A DNA stretch of 64,000 bases from Klebsiella pneumoniae (lineage in GTDB: Bacteria; Pseudomonadota; Gammaproteobacteria; Eutrophobiales; Eutrophobiaceae): positions 32,631 through 96,630 of the forward strand of contig CAMDWI010000016.1 in the NCBI GenBank assembly GCA_945878555.1, written 5' to 3'. The translations under genes were made by a program, and so were the position numbers. Below the pieces are notes generated by a model, which did not search any database, was not told the origin of the DNA, and saw only the letters and a program-made list of their open reading frames with translations. This document shows, one piece after another, positions 55,284 through 64,000 of the stretch (its first letter is position 1; every line of letters begins with the position of its first letter).

Positions 55284-56207
55284 ATGAATGACGCTGATAC
55301 CTCCCAATCGTCAGCATCGGAGTACGCCCGAAACCAGATTGATCTGTTTCTGGATGTGTTATGGATGGAACGAGGACTGGGTGTAAATACACTACAAGCC
55401 TATCGAACGGATCTGTACACCTTTGCCTCCTGGCAAAACAGCCGGGGTATTTCCGATTTATTGCAAACAACGGTGGCAGATCTGCATGCTTATCTTGCCT
55501 TGCAGGGGCAGCGTTCAGTCCGATCTACTGCACGCCGGCTGTCCAGCCTGCGGCGTCTGTTCCAGTATCTGGCCAGGGAAGGGCGTATCGCCGCTGATCC
55601 TACACTGAATATCGATGCTCCCAGACTGGGACGAGCTCTGCCTAAATCGCTGACAGAGGCGGATGTTGAAGCACTGCTACATGCACCGGATACCAGCAGC
55701 CGTACCGGTATGCGGGATCGGGCGATGCTTGAGGTTCTTTATGCAACCGGGTTGCGTGTGTCAGAGTTGGTCAACCTGCGGCTCGATCAGATCAACCTGC
55801 GCCAGGGCGTGATTCGGGTAACCGGCAAGGGCAACAAGGAACGTCTGGTGCCGCTGGGTGAAGAATCCATCGACTGGCTCGAACGCTATATCCGTGATGT
55901 CCGACCAGATTTTTTTCACGGACAACCAGATGCCACGCTGTTCCCCTCGAATCGCGGCAGACCGCAGACCCGGCAGACATTCTGGTATGCGATTAAACGT
56001 TATGCAATTCAGGCCAGTATCAACAAACCCTTGTCACCGCATGTGTTACGCCATGCCTTTGCCACCCATCTGCTGAATCACGGTGCGGACCTTCGGGTAG
56101 TGCAGATGTTACTTGGTCATAGTGATATTTCGACCACGCAAATCTACACGCACGTTGCCAGGGAAAGACTAAAAGACATACACGCGAAACATCATCCGCG
56201 CGGGTAG
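55284..56207 (+). CDS. xerD: Tyrosine recombinase XerD
   Basis: A 307-residue recombinase that with XerC resolves chromosome dimers at dif. The N-terminal SAM-like DNA-binding domain spans about 15-100 and the catalytic domain about 115-300. Catalytic residues are Arg in TGLRVSEL, Lys in GKGNKERLVPL, the HxxR of SPHVLRHAFATHLL, His in LLGHSDIST and the nucleophile Tyr in QIYTHV. XerD rather than XerC is supported by GRALPKSLTEADVEALL. In E. coli it is followed by dsbC; here a reversed secretion ATPase gene lies between them. Confidence 0.95.
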   Translation: MNDADTSQSSASEYARNQIDLFLDVLWMERGLGVNTLQAYRTDLYTFASWQNSRGISDLLQTTVADLHAYLALQGQRSVRSTARRLSSLRRLFQYLAREGRIAADPTLNIDAPRLGRALPKSLTEADVEALLHAPDTSSRTGMRDRAMLEVLYATGLRVSELVNLRLDQINLRQGVIRVTGKGNKERLVPLGEESIDWLERYIRDVRPDFFHGQPDATLFPSNRGRPQTRQTFWYAIKRYAIQASINKPLSPHVLRHAFATHLLNHGADLRVVQMLLGHSDISTTQIYTHVARERLKDIHAKHHPRG

Positions 56208-56272
56208 ATTTGAAGCTTGTGTCATGATAGACCGGGCGCTCCGGGCCGTGTGATGCAATTCGTAATAATTAT

Positions 56273-58054
56273 TTATTCGTCCTTTAGCGGTGGGACGACC
56301 GAATAGATTTCTTCCAGTGTGGTCAGGCCGTTGGCAACCTTTTGCGCTCCGCTCAGGCGGAGGTTACGCATGCCCTGTTTTTCAGCGGCATCATAATATA
56401 GCTGCAGGTCATTGCTGGTGTTGACTAATTTGCGCATGGCCTTGTCCATGAACAGGGTTTCATAAATCCCGATGCGTCCCTTGTAACCGGTGTGCCGACA
56501 TTCATCACATCCGACGGCCTCATAAACGGTTTCCGGGACGCGGGTTTTTGCCGGTGCGACCAGGCGCTCCCATGCCTCACGATCGATCTCACCTGGGCGC
56601 TTGCATTGCGGGCATAAGGTCCTCACCAGTCGTTGTGCGAGTATACCAAGCAGTGTCGCACCTACCAGATAGGGCTGTGCACCGATATCGATCAGACGGG
56701 TAATAGTCGACGGCGCATCATTTGTATGCAGGCTGGACAGTACCAGATGACCAGTCAATGCCGCCTGGATGGCGACTTCAGCGGTTTCCCTGTCGCGAAT
56801 CTCACCGACCATGATGATGTCCGGATCCTGTCGGAGCAGGGTACGTACACCATTGGCAAAGGTTACATCAATGATTGGTTGTACCTGCATCTGGTTGAAT
56901 TGAGGATCGACCAGTTCGATCGGATCTTCTATCGTGCATATATTCAGTTCAGGGCGCGCAATCTGTTTCAGGGCAGAATACAATGTTGTGGTTTTGCCCG
57001 AGCCGGTCGGCCCGGTTACCAGAATGATGCCATGCGGGTTGTCTATCATCTTTTCCCAACACTGCATGTCATAGCGGGTAAAACCAAGTTCGGCGTAACC
57101 CTTGATCAGCATGTCCGGATCGAATATGCGCAACACCAGCTTTTCGCCGAATGTGGTTGGCATGGTTGACAGACGCATTTCCACCTCATTTCCTGCCGGG
57201 GTGCGGGTCTTTATACGGCCGTCCTGCGGTCGACGTTTGTCAGTGACATCCATACGTCCCAGTGATTTAAGACGACTGGTAATGGCGCCCATCAACACTA
57301 TTGGAAACTCATGCACCAGATGCAGTACACCGTCTATGCGGAACCTGACCCTGCCCTTGTCGCGGCGGGGTTCGAGATGGATATCGCTGGCACGTTGTTC
57401 GAATGCAAATTGCAGAACCCAGTCGACCAGACTCACGATATGCCTGTCATTTGCATCCGGCTCTCCGGAGCGTCCGACATCGACCAGCTGCTCAAAGTTC
57501 TGGACCATACTGACAGTCTTGTTCTTGCTGTCAGATACAGCACCAAGAATTGAACGGCTGACGCCATAAAATTCAACCAGATAACGTTCGATATCTTTCG
57601 GATTAACAAGCACACGTTTGATCGTGCGTCGGGTAATCCGTTCAAGTTCTGCTTCCCAGGCGCGGATAAACGGTTCACAGGTGGCGACTGTCAACTCGGT
57701 CTCCGATACATTAACCGGCAATATTTTCAGGTTGTTTGCGTAGGCTTGTGATACCACCCCGGTCACCCTGGCTACATCTATCTTCAGTGGGTCGACCCGG
57801 AAATACTCCTGACCTGACTTTTTGGCCAGCCAACGGGTCAGCTGGTCCAGAGTCAAAGGGTATGAAGGCCTGGTACTGCTGTGTAATGTAAGTTCAGCTA
57901 CTGTTACCAGCGGATGTTGCCTGTCATCGCGGGCCAGAACGTCGCGTAATTGCGCGATCTGTTGTGCAGTTACAATTCCGTCTGCTTGTAACTGATCAAG
58001 CACATATTGTACTGTCAGCGCTTGTTCAGAAGGCAGTTTTACGGAGCTGGCCAT
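56273..58054 (-). CDS. Type II/IV secretion ATPase (GspE/PilB family), orphan
   Basis: A 593-residue assembly ATPase. An N-terminal MshE/GspE-N domain (about 70-180) precedes the ATPase core with Walker A GPTGSGKTTTLYSA (about 335), the Asp box, Walker B MVGEIRDRETAE, His box GHLVLSSLHTNDA and a four-cysteine zinc site CPQCKR...CDECRHTG (about 485-515). These features favour GspE or a type IV pilus PilB/MshE ATPase. No partner secretion or pilus gene lies in the window, so its system is unknown. Start ATG 58054 is preferred over an upstream in-frame TTG. Confidence 0.92.
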   Translation of the reverse strand: MASSVKLPSEQALTVQYVLDQLQADGIVTAQQIAQLRDVLARDDRQHPLVTVAELTLHSSTRPSYPLTLDQLTRWLAKKSGQEYFRVDPLKIDVARVTGVVSQAYANNLKILPVNVSETELTVATCEPFIRAWEAELERITRRTIKRVLVNPKDIERYLVEFYGVSRSILGAVSDSKNKTVSMVQNFEQLVDVGRSGEPDANDRHIVSLVDWVLQFAFEQRASDIHLEPRRDKGRVRFRIDGVLHLVHEFPIVLMGAITSRLKSLGRMDVTDKRRPQDGRIKTRTPAGNEVEMRLSTMPTTFGEKLVLRIFDPDMLIKGYAELGFTRYDMQCWEKMIDNPHGIILVTGPTGSGKTTTLYSALKQIARPELNICTIEDPIELVDPQFNQMQVQPIIDVTFANGVRTLLRQDPDIIMVGEIRDRETAEVAIQAALTGHLVLSSLHTNDAPSTITRLIDIGAQPYLVGATLLGILAQRLVRTLCPQCKRPGEIDREAWERLVAPAKTRVPETVYEAVGCDECRHTGYKGRIGIYETLFMDKAMRKLVNTSNDLQLYYDAAEKQGMRNLRLSGAQKVANGLTTLEEIYSVVPPLKDE

Positions 58055-58178
58055 GATCAAAATACCCTGTTTTCATCTGACGGGAACGTTTATCTGTAAT
58101 AAAAGTCTGTTAAGATACATTATAATTGATGCGGTATACACGCCTGTTTTACCCGCACAGCTAACTGTGGAGAGAATT

Positions 58179-58910
58179 ATGTATTTGAAACTGCTGACAA
58201 TTCTGATAGCCCTGACCTTATCAATGAGCCCGCTTGCACAGGAAGGCCCGGACGGGGTTATCAGGGCAGCGATGAAGGATCTGTTCCAGGATATAGAGAT
58301 TGATCGGGTCGAACAATCGCAGATACACGGACTGTATCTGGTTACGGTCGGCGCCGAGATCTTTTACGTGTCGGGAGATGGCAAATATCTGTTACGTGGC
58401 GATTTGATAGATCTGGCCCAGAAAAGCAACCTGAGTGAGCAGGCGCGAACAGTGGCGCGTGTTGGAATGATCAATAAAATACCTGCGGGCGAATATATCG
58501 AGTTTGCCCCCGAAAAACCGGCTCATACTGTATATGTGTTTACTGATATTACCTGCGGTTTCTGTCAAAAACTGCAACATGATATAGCGGACATTAACGC
58601 ACAGGGTATTGCGGTCAGATATCTGGCATTTCCGAGGGACGGTGCCAATACCGCAACATCCAAAAACATGGAGTCTATCTGGTGTGCCGAGGACCGGTCG
58701 CAGGCATTTTCCGATGCGATGATTGGACTTGGGGTCAAACCGGCCGATTGTGAAAATCCGGTCAACCGTCATTTTGCACTTGGTCAGGCAATGGGTGTGC
58801 GTGGCACACCTGCGATTTTTACGGAAGATGGTCGTTATTTGCCCGGGTATCTACCACCGACCGAATTATTGCGTGCCGTCAGAAATGATGTGGACCCGGA
58901 CGAACAATAA
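58179..58910 (+). CDS. dsbC: Thiol:disulfide isomerase DsbC
   Basis: A 243-residue periplasmic disulfide isomerase and chaperone. A signal peptide (MYLKLLTILIALTLSMSPLAQ, cleavage about residue 20) is followed by the N-terminal dimerisation domain and a thioredoxin-like domain. The active site is ITCGFCQKL (Cys126 and Cys129); E. coli has CGYC. The cis-proline is in RGTPAI. Two further Cys (IWCAEDR and ADCENP) form the structural disulfide. Start ATG 58179; a reading from 58053 runs across the divergent ATPase start. Confidence 0.94.
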   Translation: MYLKLLTILIALTLSMSPLAQEGPDGVIRAAMKDLFQDIEIDRVEQSQIHGLYLVTVGAEIFYVSGDGKYLLRGDLIDLAQKSNLSEQARTVARVGMINKIPAGEYIEFAPEKPAHTVYVFTDITCGFCQKLQHDIADINAQGIAVRYLAFPRDGANTATSKNMESIWCAEDRSQAFSDAMIGLGVKPADCENPVNRHFALGQAMGVRGTPAIFTEDGRYLPGYLPPTELLRAVRNDVDPDEQ

Positions 58911-58927
58911 GGCCTGTATTGCAGGCG

Positions 58928-59668
58928 CTACTTCTGAGTCACCGTTTTAGTTCCAAGCCCGGTAACTGATCTGATAACAACGACAGTTTTCACGCCGTCA
59001 TCTATGTTTTCGAGCTTTACGGGCAAATAGCCGATATCAGGGGCGCTCCAGAACACCGAGATCCTGTCGCTGTCAGGCCGGCGTCTTTCCATTTTTATCG
59101 TGTTCAGATTACCAAGCGCCGTCTCCAGCAGTTCCTCACCCAGTTTTTCGAAAACATATATTTTTTCGGTACCACCATCTGCGACTGTATAACGTAGACT
59201 CGATTTACCGGCCTGCATGTCCAGCATAATGGAATACTGATAGAGCAATTTGTCGAGAATGCCTTCAGATGCTGTCATACGCCATGGTGAACCATTTACA
59301 GAATTGGTGATTAGTCCGGACTTCCAGTCAAATTCGATAGTGACATTGCGGTCTCTGGATGTGCCAGTGTGCAGATACTGGTAAAACTGCGGGACGACCT
59401 TGCCGTTAGTATATTGCCAGCGGCTTTCTTCGATGATTCTGTCTTTACGGAACATGGAGGCAATCCCGGTCACATTTGTTTCGGATCGGTAGAGCAGGTT
59501 GCCGTCTGCTTGCTGCGTGATACTGCGTTCCAGCCGGGCAATCTTCACGCCACTACGATACACATCGTACTCTGCCTTGAACTCAGGCGACATCTGGCCT
59601 GCTGCCCGGGCGGAAACGACAGTCAACCCGAGAGCCATGATACCCGCTGCGAGTGCGACTCTACGCAT
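58928..59668 (-). CDS. Exported DUF3108 protein
   Basis: A 246-residue periplasmic protein of the DUF3108 family. The signal peptide ends near ARA|AGQ (about residue 22). The mature part is beta-rich, with the family segments FKAEYDVYRSGVKIARLERS, NLLYRSETNVTGIASMF and DRISVFWSAPDIGYLPVKLE. Function is not established; family members resemble lipid-carrier beta-barrel folds by prediction only. The start chosen is ATG 59668, with an in-frame TTG six bases upstream. It faces dsbC on the opposite strand with 17 bases between stops. Confidence 0.8.
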   Translation of the reverse strand: MRRVALAAGIMALGLTVVSARAAGQMSPEFKAEYDVYRSGVKIARLERSITQQADGNLLYRSETNVTGIASMFRKDRIIEESRWQYTNGKVVPQFYQYLHTGTSRDRNVTIEFDWKSGLITNSVNGSPWRMTASEGILDKLLYQYSIMLDMQAGKSSLRYTVADGGTEKIYVFEKLGEELLETALGNLNTIKMERRRPDSDRISVFWSAPDIGYLPVKLENIDDGVKTVVVIRSVTGLGTKTVTQK

Positions 59669-59820
59669 AATCAAAAGCGGGTCTCCTGCGATATGATAAG
59701 ATCGGCCATGATCAATTATAACCCTTTTTACTGGTATAAATACTCTGGAATTGCATTGCGGATTTAAATATTAAATCTGTTGTAAGTCTTTGAATATAAT
59801 ATATAAAACAGAATAAATTA

Positions 59821-61104
59821 ATGTATTTTATCTATACAACGATTCTCGGAATTCTGCTGCCATTTGTCCTGTTAAGGTTATTCTGGCTTGGGCGACATAA
59901 CCCCGCCTATCGCCAGCGCTGGGCCGAACGCCTGGGTTATACACCTGCCACTTCAACTGATAAACCACTGATCTGGATCCATGCGGTTTCTGTGGGTGAG
60001 ATTCAGGTCTCAAGGCCGTTGGTCCAACACATACGAGAAAACTATCCACAATACCGGATCTTAATCAGTACGGTTACACCGACCGGGGAGGTCGCTGCCC
60101 GGCAGATATATGGCTCCAGCGTCGAACATAGATATCTACCGTATGACCTGCCATTTGCCCTGACGCGTTTTCTGAGGATTATACGGCCCCGGGTCCTGTT
60201 GGTGCTGGAAACGGAGATTTGGCCCAACCTGTACCGGCAGTGTAAGGCTGAAGGTATACCCGTGTTATTACTCAATGCGAGGTTGTCTGAAAGATCACTG
60301 AAAGGATACCGTATGTTCCGTTCATTGACCCGTGACACACTGGAAAGTGTTTCAGTCATAGCGGCACAATCGACCGCAGATGCTTACCGGTTTATAGCAG
60401 CAGGTGCACCACCTGATCAGGTCACGGTCATGGGTAATCTGAAATTTGATATCACAATACCCCCAAGCGTGGTTGAAAGGGCTGAGGTGATACGTCGTCA
60501 ATTTTCCGTTAACAGACCTGTGTGGATAGCGGCAAGTACGCACCAGGGCGAAGAGCAAATTGTGCTTGATGCGATGAAGCGTGTACTGGAGAAGGTTCCT
60601 GACAGTCTGTTAATCATCGCTCCGCGCCATCCGGAACGATTCCAGACTGTAGCTGAACTCTGCGTTAACAGGGGGTTTACGACAGCCTGTTATAGCGATC
60701 CGGGTAGTTACGATACCGGGACGCAGGTATTCATACTGGATATACTCGGCCAGTTACCTGCCTATTACGCAGCAGCAGACATTACATTTGTGGGAGGTAG
60801 TCTGGTACCGGTTGGAGGCCATAATATGCTCGAGCCCTCCTGCGTGGGAGTGCCGGTCATAACGGGCCCGCACCTGTTTAACTTTACCGAGATTGCCAGA
60901 CTACTGGATCAGGTAGATGCCTTGATACGGATAGAAAATGCCTCCCGGCTTGCGGAGGAGGTGGTCAGATTGTTTGCGGATGCGAACCTGCGATTTAACA
61001 TCGGGCAACGGGCAAAACAGGTCGTACTCGAAAATCAGGGTAGTATCAATCGGGTAGTCACGCTGTTGAGGAAATATCTCCAGCCTGTCTCTCCACGGAC
61101 CTAG
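59821..61104 (+). CDS. waaA: 3-deoxy-D-manno-octulosonic acid (Kdo) transferase
   Basis: A 427-residue inner-membrane glycosyltransferase that adds Kdo to lipid IVA. An N-terminal membrane anchor (about 1-20) precedes the GT30 domain. Typical segments are IHAVSVGEIQVSRPLV, LETEIWPNLYRQC, ARLSERSLKGYR, IIAPRHPERF and FVGGSLVPVGGHNMLEPS. One enzyme of this type adds one or two Kdo units, not decidable by eye. It converges on the reductase gene, whose stop overlaps its own by a few bases. Confidence 0.94.
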   Translation: MYFIYTTILGILLPFVLLRLFWLGRHNPAYRQRWAERLGYTPATSTDKPLIWIHAVSVGEIQVSRPLVQHIRENYPQYRILISTVTPTGEVAARQIYGSSVEHRYLPYDLPFALTRFLRIIRPRVLLVLETEIWPNLYRQCKAEGIPVLLLNARLSERSLKGYRMFRSLTRDTLESVSVIAAQSTADAYRFIAAGAPPDQVTVMGNLKFDITIPPSVVERAEVIRRQFSVNRPVWIAASTHQGEEQIVLDAMKRVLEKVPDSLLIIAPRHPERFQTVAELCVNRGFTTACYSDPGSYDTGTQVFILDILGQLPAYYAAADITFVGGSLVPVGGHNMLEPSCVGVPVITGPHLFNFTEIARLLDQVDALIRIENASRLAEEVVRLFADANLRFNIGQRAKQVVLENQGSINRVVTLLRKYLQPVSPRT

Positions 61105-62480
61105 TCCAGCAGTTGCAGAATTTCATTAACGCGGGTAAATTTTTCCCTTGGTTTATCCACACTGAGGCCACGGCTGATTTCCAGCCGGTCGATCTTTTGC
61201 CAGTCCTGATACGTCACGACCTTTATACCAGCAGATGACAACAGTTGTAGCGGGTCGGTCTGACTGGTCACCGACCTTGCTGTACCGTTCTGCTGCAGGT
61301 CACTCAGCAGGGATGCAACGGTGGCCACGCTGTCGGCCCGGTTTGTACCAATAATGCCAGTGGGTCCACGCTTAATCCAGCCGGCCACATACTGGAAGGG
61401 CAACACTGTATCGCCGTCAATTATCCGGCCTTCTCGATTGGGAATCAGCCCCCGATTTTCATCAAAGGGCAGGCCGACAATCGGTTTGCCCCGGTAACCG
61501 ATACTGCGAAACACAATTCCAGTATCGATCTCGATGAATTCACCTGTACCCCGCGCGGATTGCTGAAAGGCGTCTCCGCTGAGCACATTTCGTTCGAGCC
61601 GTACCTTTTCCACCCGGCCATTGCCAGTAAATTCAACCGGGCCTTTCAGAAAGCTGAAATAAACACGTCGTTTTCCGGGCACATCGCTGTTTCCCGATGC
61701 AAACTCACTGAATAGTTCATATACCTTGCGAGTACCGCTATTGGTCTTGTCGGCCAGTTCGGCATCGCTGGCAGGGTTCAATTTCAGTTCAGCGGGGTCA
61801 ACGACGGCAATGGCATTTTCAAGTTCACCAAATTCCTTCAGTTCCTTCGAGGTGAATTTTGCCTGGGCCGGGCCGCGGCGTCCGATTACATGAATATGGC
61901 GGATACGGCTGTTTGCCAGAACCTCCAGTGCGTGTGCGGCTATATCAGTGTTTTTCAGTTCATCCCGTGTTTTTGCGAGTATGCGACTGACATCGGCAGC
62001 AACATTGCCTTGACCGAATATAACAGCAGTCTCATGCGACAAATCAAAGACCCGGTCACGATAGTCTGGATGACCGTTATACCAGCCGACAAATTCAGTG
62101 GCGGTATGACTGCCAGGCAGGTCTTCGCCACAGATACCCAGCCGACGATCCGATTCGGCACCGCAGGTATAGATCGTCGCATCATAAACCGATTGCAGCA
62201 TCTGCACGGAGATATCCCTGCCGATTGTGACATTGCCGAAAAACCGGAAACCGGGTGTTTCGGCAATACCTGCATACACCTGTATCGCCTGCTTCAGTTT
62301 GGGATGATCCGGCGCAACCCCACTGCGGACCAGACCGTAGGGAACAGGCAGGCGTTCGTACATGTCCACCTGGATCTGCAGTCCGGATTTAAACAGCGCT
62401 TCAGTTGCATAGAAACCGCTGGGACCGCTGCCGACAATGGCTATCCTGTAGGGATCAAATTCCGGGCTGGTACTGTTCAT
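61101..62480 (-). CDS. FprA-type ferredoxin--NADP(+) reductase
   Basis: A 459-residue flavoprotein of the adrenodoxin-reductase/FprA group. The FAD-binding GSGPSGFYATEAL (about residues 16-28) and the NADP-binding FGQGNVAADVSRIL lie in order, with the C-terminal GWIKRGPTGIIGTNRADS typical of the family. It passes electrons between NADPH and ferredoxin. Start ATG 62480 follows a good GGAGGGG site; upstream in-frame readings are spurious. The ferredoxin gene lies 64 bases upstream on the same strand, so the two form a pair. Confidence 0.92.
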   Translation of the reverse strand: MNSTSPEFDPYRIAIVGSGPSGFYATEALFKSGLQIQVDMYERLPVPYGLVRSGVAPDHPKLKQAIQVYAGIAETPGFRFFGNVTIGRDISVQMLQSVYDATIYTCGAESDRRLGICGEDLPGSHTATEFVGWYNGHPDYRDRVFDLSHETAVIFGQGNVAADVSRILAKTRDELKNTDIAAHALEVLANSRIRHIHVIGRRGPAQAKFTSKELKEFGELENAIAVVDPAELKLNPASDAELADKTNSGTRKVYELFSEFASGNSDVPGKRRVYFSFLKGPVEFTGNGRVEKVRLERNVLSGDAFQQSARGTGEFIEIDTGIVFRSIGYRGKPIVGLPFDENRGLIPNREGRIIDGDTVLPFQYVAGWIKRGPTGIIGTNRADSVATVASLLSDLQQNGTARSVTSQTDPLQLLSSAGIKVVTYQDWQKIDRLEISRGLSVDKPREKFTRVNEILQLLD

Positions 62481-62544
62481 ACCCCTCCTGTCTGTTGGCC
62501 AAACGGATCGGGCAGATTGTCTGTCAGACAACCTGCATTCAGGA

Positions 62545-62850
62545 TCAAAATCCCAGGGCCGCCTTGCGCTCCAGTGCCCCTGGCAGCGGCTCCATCGGGT
62601 CAGAGCAGACTGGCAAGTCCGGTGCCCGGGCGGCATTGATTTCAATCCAGTGTTTCTGGTTATCCGGGAGGTCATCTTCTTCATAGATAGCCTGAACCGG
62701 ACATTCCGGTATACAGGCGCTGCAGTCGATACACACATTCGGATCGATGTAGAGCATATCGTCGTCGTAGTGGAAACACTCTACCGGACACACGGCAACA
62801 CAATCGGTGAAGCGGCATTTCTGGCAGTTATCAGTAACAACTGTAGTCAT
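62545..62850 (-). CDS. fdxA: Seven-iron (3Fe-4S/4Fe-4S) ferredoxin, FdxA type
   Basis: A 101-residue ferredoxin like Azotobacter FdI. The N-terminal motif CQKCRFTDCVAVCPVECFH and the second CIDCSACIPECPVQAIY give the expected cysteine sets for one 3Fe-4S and one 4Fe-4S cluster. The C-terminal extension (LPDNQKHWIEINAARAPDLP) is usual for the family. Start ATG 62850 (MTTVVTDNC). It is the likely redox partner of the reductase encoded downstream. Confidence 0.92.
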   Translation of the reverse strand: MTTVVTDNCQKCRFTDCVAVCPVECFHYDDDMLYIDPNVCIDCSACIPECPVQAIYEEDDLPDNQKHWIEINAARAPDLPVCSDPMEPLPGALERKAALGF

Positions 62851-63647
62851 GTTTTTCTCCTTATGCTTCAGGGCTTCGTTGCTCGGACAGAACCTCTGAC
62901 AACGTGTCACAGTCTGTACGAATGGAAGTCGCCCCCCTCAATTGATTACAGTATCGCTTTTGATAATTCATGCTGCTGTATCAGGAAGGCAAGGCTGCAC
63001 TTCAGTATATGTCAGCATGTATCCGGTGACTACCTGTAGCTACAGTGCAGTAACTTCAGCTGTGTTGTCTTGGTCTATCATTAGTGTCTTCGACGATGCC
63101 AGATTGTAGTCTGGCGGTAAATACGGTGTCTTAAGGTTCATTGGGTACGCTCAGGGTGAATAACCATGAATGTCGCTTACAGGCAACATAAATGCCCTTG
63201 TAAATTTGTTAATGTAGTTTCGAGAAAATATAAAAATAAATAATAAATACAATGAGTTATAAAAGCATGATTTGGGAAGGCTAATCTGTTTGGACAAAGG
63301 ACTGATTTTAACGTACATTTGGCTCCAGAGTTGATGGGAGGCGGAATGGTTGGGAATGCGCCCCCAATTGGTTACCGTAGATATAAATTTCCCGGCAGAT
63401 AGAAACGGGTTGCAGGTGTCAAGGCTGAACTGCTCTACCCAGGTCGGAAGTCGGTTCATATGTTTGTCTGATATCTTTGACAACATTGCAGAACCGTCCG
63501 ATGTCAGAATTTAAGCACGCAGTTAACAATGAATGATGTGGTCTTCCGGAAGTATTTTTCGGGAGGGCTGTCATACCAGGAAACTACTAAAACTATAACG
63601 ATAGCCTGGCTCCGGTTGGATGGATGAACCAACCAAACAACAACACA
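62851..63647. other. Long intergenic region without a recognised gene
   Basis: About 800 bases between fdxA and the terminators downstream of nrdB. Local composition varies, with an A/T-rich stretch near 63215-63260. The only sizeable open frame (63151-63486, minus) has no recognisable domain or ribosome site. A perfect TTGACA hexamer lies at 63477-63482 (plus), without a convincing -10. Its right end holds the candidate RNA listed next. Confidence 0.5.
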
Positions 63648-63673
63648 CCCCGGTTTTTACCGGGGATTTTTTT
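63540..63673 (+). ncRNA. Candidate small RNA ending in an intrinsic terminator
   Basis: No coding gene precedes the terminator at 63648-63673 on this strand. The preceding ~100 bases hold paired blocks: CCAGG (near 63577) with CCTGG (63605-63609), then GGTTGG (63614-63619) with CCAACC (63629-63634). This hairpin series plus terminator suggests a structured RNA. No known family was recognised and the 5' end is not defined. Confidence 0.3.
63648..63673 (+). terminator. Intrinsic terminator (plus strand) facing nrdB
   Basis: Stem CCCCGGT/ACCGGGG (63648-63654, 63659-63665), loop TTTT, then A and seven T. The minus-strand reading lacks a T run, so it ends a plus-strand transcript. Confidence 0.8.
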
Positions 63674-63715
63674 GTCTGCGATTTGGCAGATGAGTCATTT
63701 TTCTGCCTGCGCATA

Positions 63716-63760
63716 AAAGAAAACCTGGTATCCGAAGAGGTTATGGTTCGGAATACCAGG
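63716..63760 (-). terminator. Intrinsic terminator after nrdB
   Basis: On the minus strand, stem CCTGGTATTCCG/CGGATACCAGG with one bulged base and a 14-base loop, followed by TTTTCTTTT. It lies about 40 bases past the nrdB stop. Confidence 0.75.
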
Positions 63761-63800
63761 CAATAACCGGAATCCTTCCCGGCATGTATTTACAGTCGGA

Positions 63801-64000
63801 TTACTCCCAGTTCAGTGAACCACCGGTCTGGTATTCGGTGACGCGCGTTTCAAAAAAGTTCTTTTCCTTTTTCAGGTCCATGATTTCACTCATCCACGGG
63901 AACGGATTGGTTGCGCCCGGGAACATCTCGGCCAGACCGATCTGTGCACAACGGCGGTTTGCAATGAATTGCAGATACTCTTCAAACATCTTTGCGTTCA
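63801..64000 (-). CDS. nrdB: Ribonucleotide reductase class Ia beta subunit, C-terminal part
   Basis: The final ~66 residues of NrdB run out of the right edge. Visible are [19 protein letters not shown], then PFPWM and the C-terminal tail that docks into the alpha subunit ([23 protein letters not shown]). The beta subunit carries the diiron-tyrosyl radical needed to reduce ribonucleotides; those residues lie outside the window. The rest of the gene and nrdA are presumably to the right. Confidence 0.92.
   Translation of the reverse strand, partial: NAKMFEEYLQFIANRRCAQIGLAEMFPGATNPFPWMSEIMDLKKEKNFFETRVTEYQTGGSLNWE

Noticed and set aside
63151..63486. A 111-codon open frame on the minus strand in the long fdxA-nrdB gap.
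   Set aside because: No recognisable domain, no convincing ribosome site, composition unlike neighbouring genes, and part of it crosses an A/T-rich stretch. Kept only as an unassigned intergenic region.

Overview
The window reads as a chromosomal segment of a free-living gammaproteobacterium outside the Enterobacterales, with moderate GC and Gram-negative envelope genes. The assignment rests on several gene orders typical of that class: mltD-gloB-yafS-like-rnhA-dnaQ, surE-pcm-nlpD-rpoS, initiator tRNA-rimP-nusA-infB-rbfA-truB-rpsO-pnp, rpsP-rimM-trmD-rplS, and efp beside both beta-lysylation genes (epmA, epmB). Species cannot be named from this sequence. No prophage, CRISPR array, complete insertion sequence or rRNA was seen.

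Layout. 0-7 kb: a partial heme-oxygenase-like diiron protein, an SDR dehydrogenase, a TPR protein, then a compact run of phosphoethanolamine transferase, response regulator, sensor kinase, small cupredoxin-like protein and FTR1-type iron permease. 7-12.7 kb: epmB divergent from efp, then epmA, a YoaA/DinG helicase and rlmJ. 12.8-21.6 kb: two small unknown proteins, a PilZ protein, the bifunctional acyltransferase Aas, and the mltD-to-dnaQ block followed by monothiol glutaredoxin. 21.7-29 kb: a probable terminated small RNA, argD-argF, surE-pcm-nlpD-rpoS, adk and a very lysine-rich 32-residue peptide with a structured 3' region. 29-34.8 kb: mrcB (PBP1b), a TPR lipoprotein, and a divergent AmmeMemoRadiSam pair in which Memo and AMMECR1 are fused. 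34.8-43.8 kb: the translation/RNA-decay superoperon. 43.9-50 kb: an uncharacterised P-loop ATPase next to homoserine succinyltransferase, then an accessory trio (ankyrin-repeat protein, small c-type cytochrome, Tat-exported thiamine-diphosphate enzyme). 50-64 kb: rimO, a BASS transporter, 5-formyl-THF cyclo-ligase, the rpsP operon, xerD, a lone GspE/PilB ATPase, dsbC, a DUF3108 protein, waaA, a ferredoxin-NADP reductase with its ferredoxin, and the C-terminus of nrdB.

How the genes work together. EpmB and EpmA modify Lys34 of EF-P. The kinase/regulator pair sits with lipid A modification and metal-handling genes, which suggests an envelope/iron response unit. FdxA and the FprA-type reductase form an electron-transfer pair. 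The most unusual unit is at 46.0-49.9 kb. There a ThDP enzyme with a twin-arginine signal is encoded just downstream of a periplasmic cytochrome c and a secreted ankyrin protein, which would fit periplasmic oxidation or decarboxylation of a 2-oxo acid coupled to respiration. That function is inference.

The non-coding sequence also holds structure: two copies of a palindromic element with a shared core but copy-specific outer arms, a third unrelated palindromic repeat, two candidate small RNAs and a structured 3' region.
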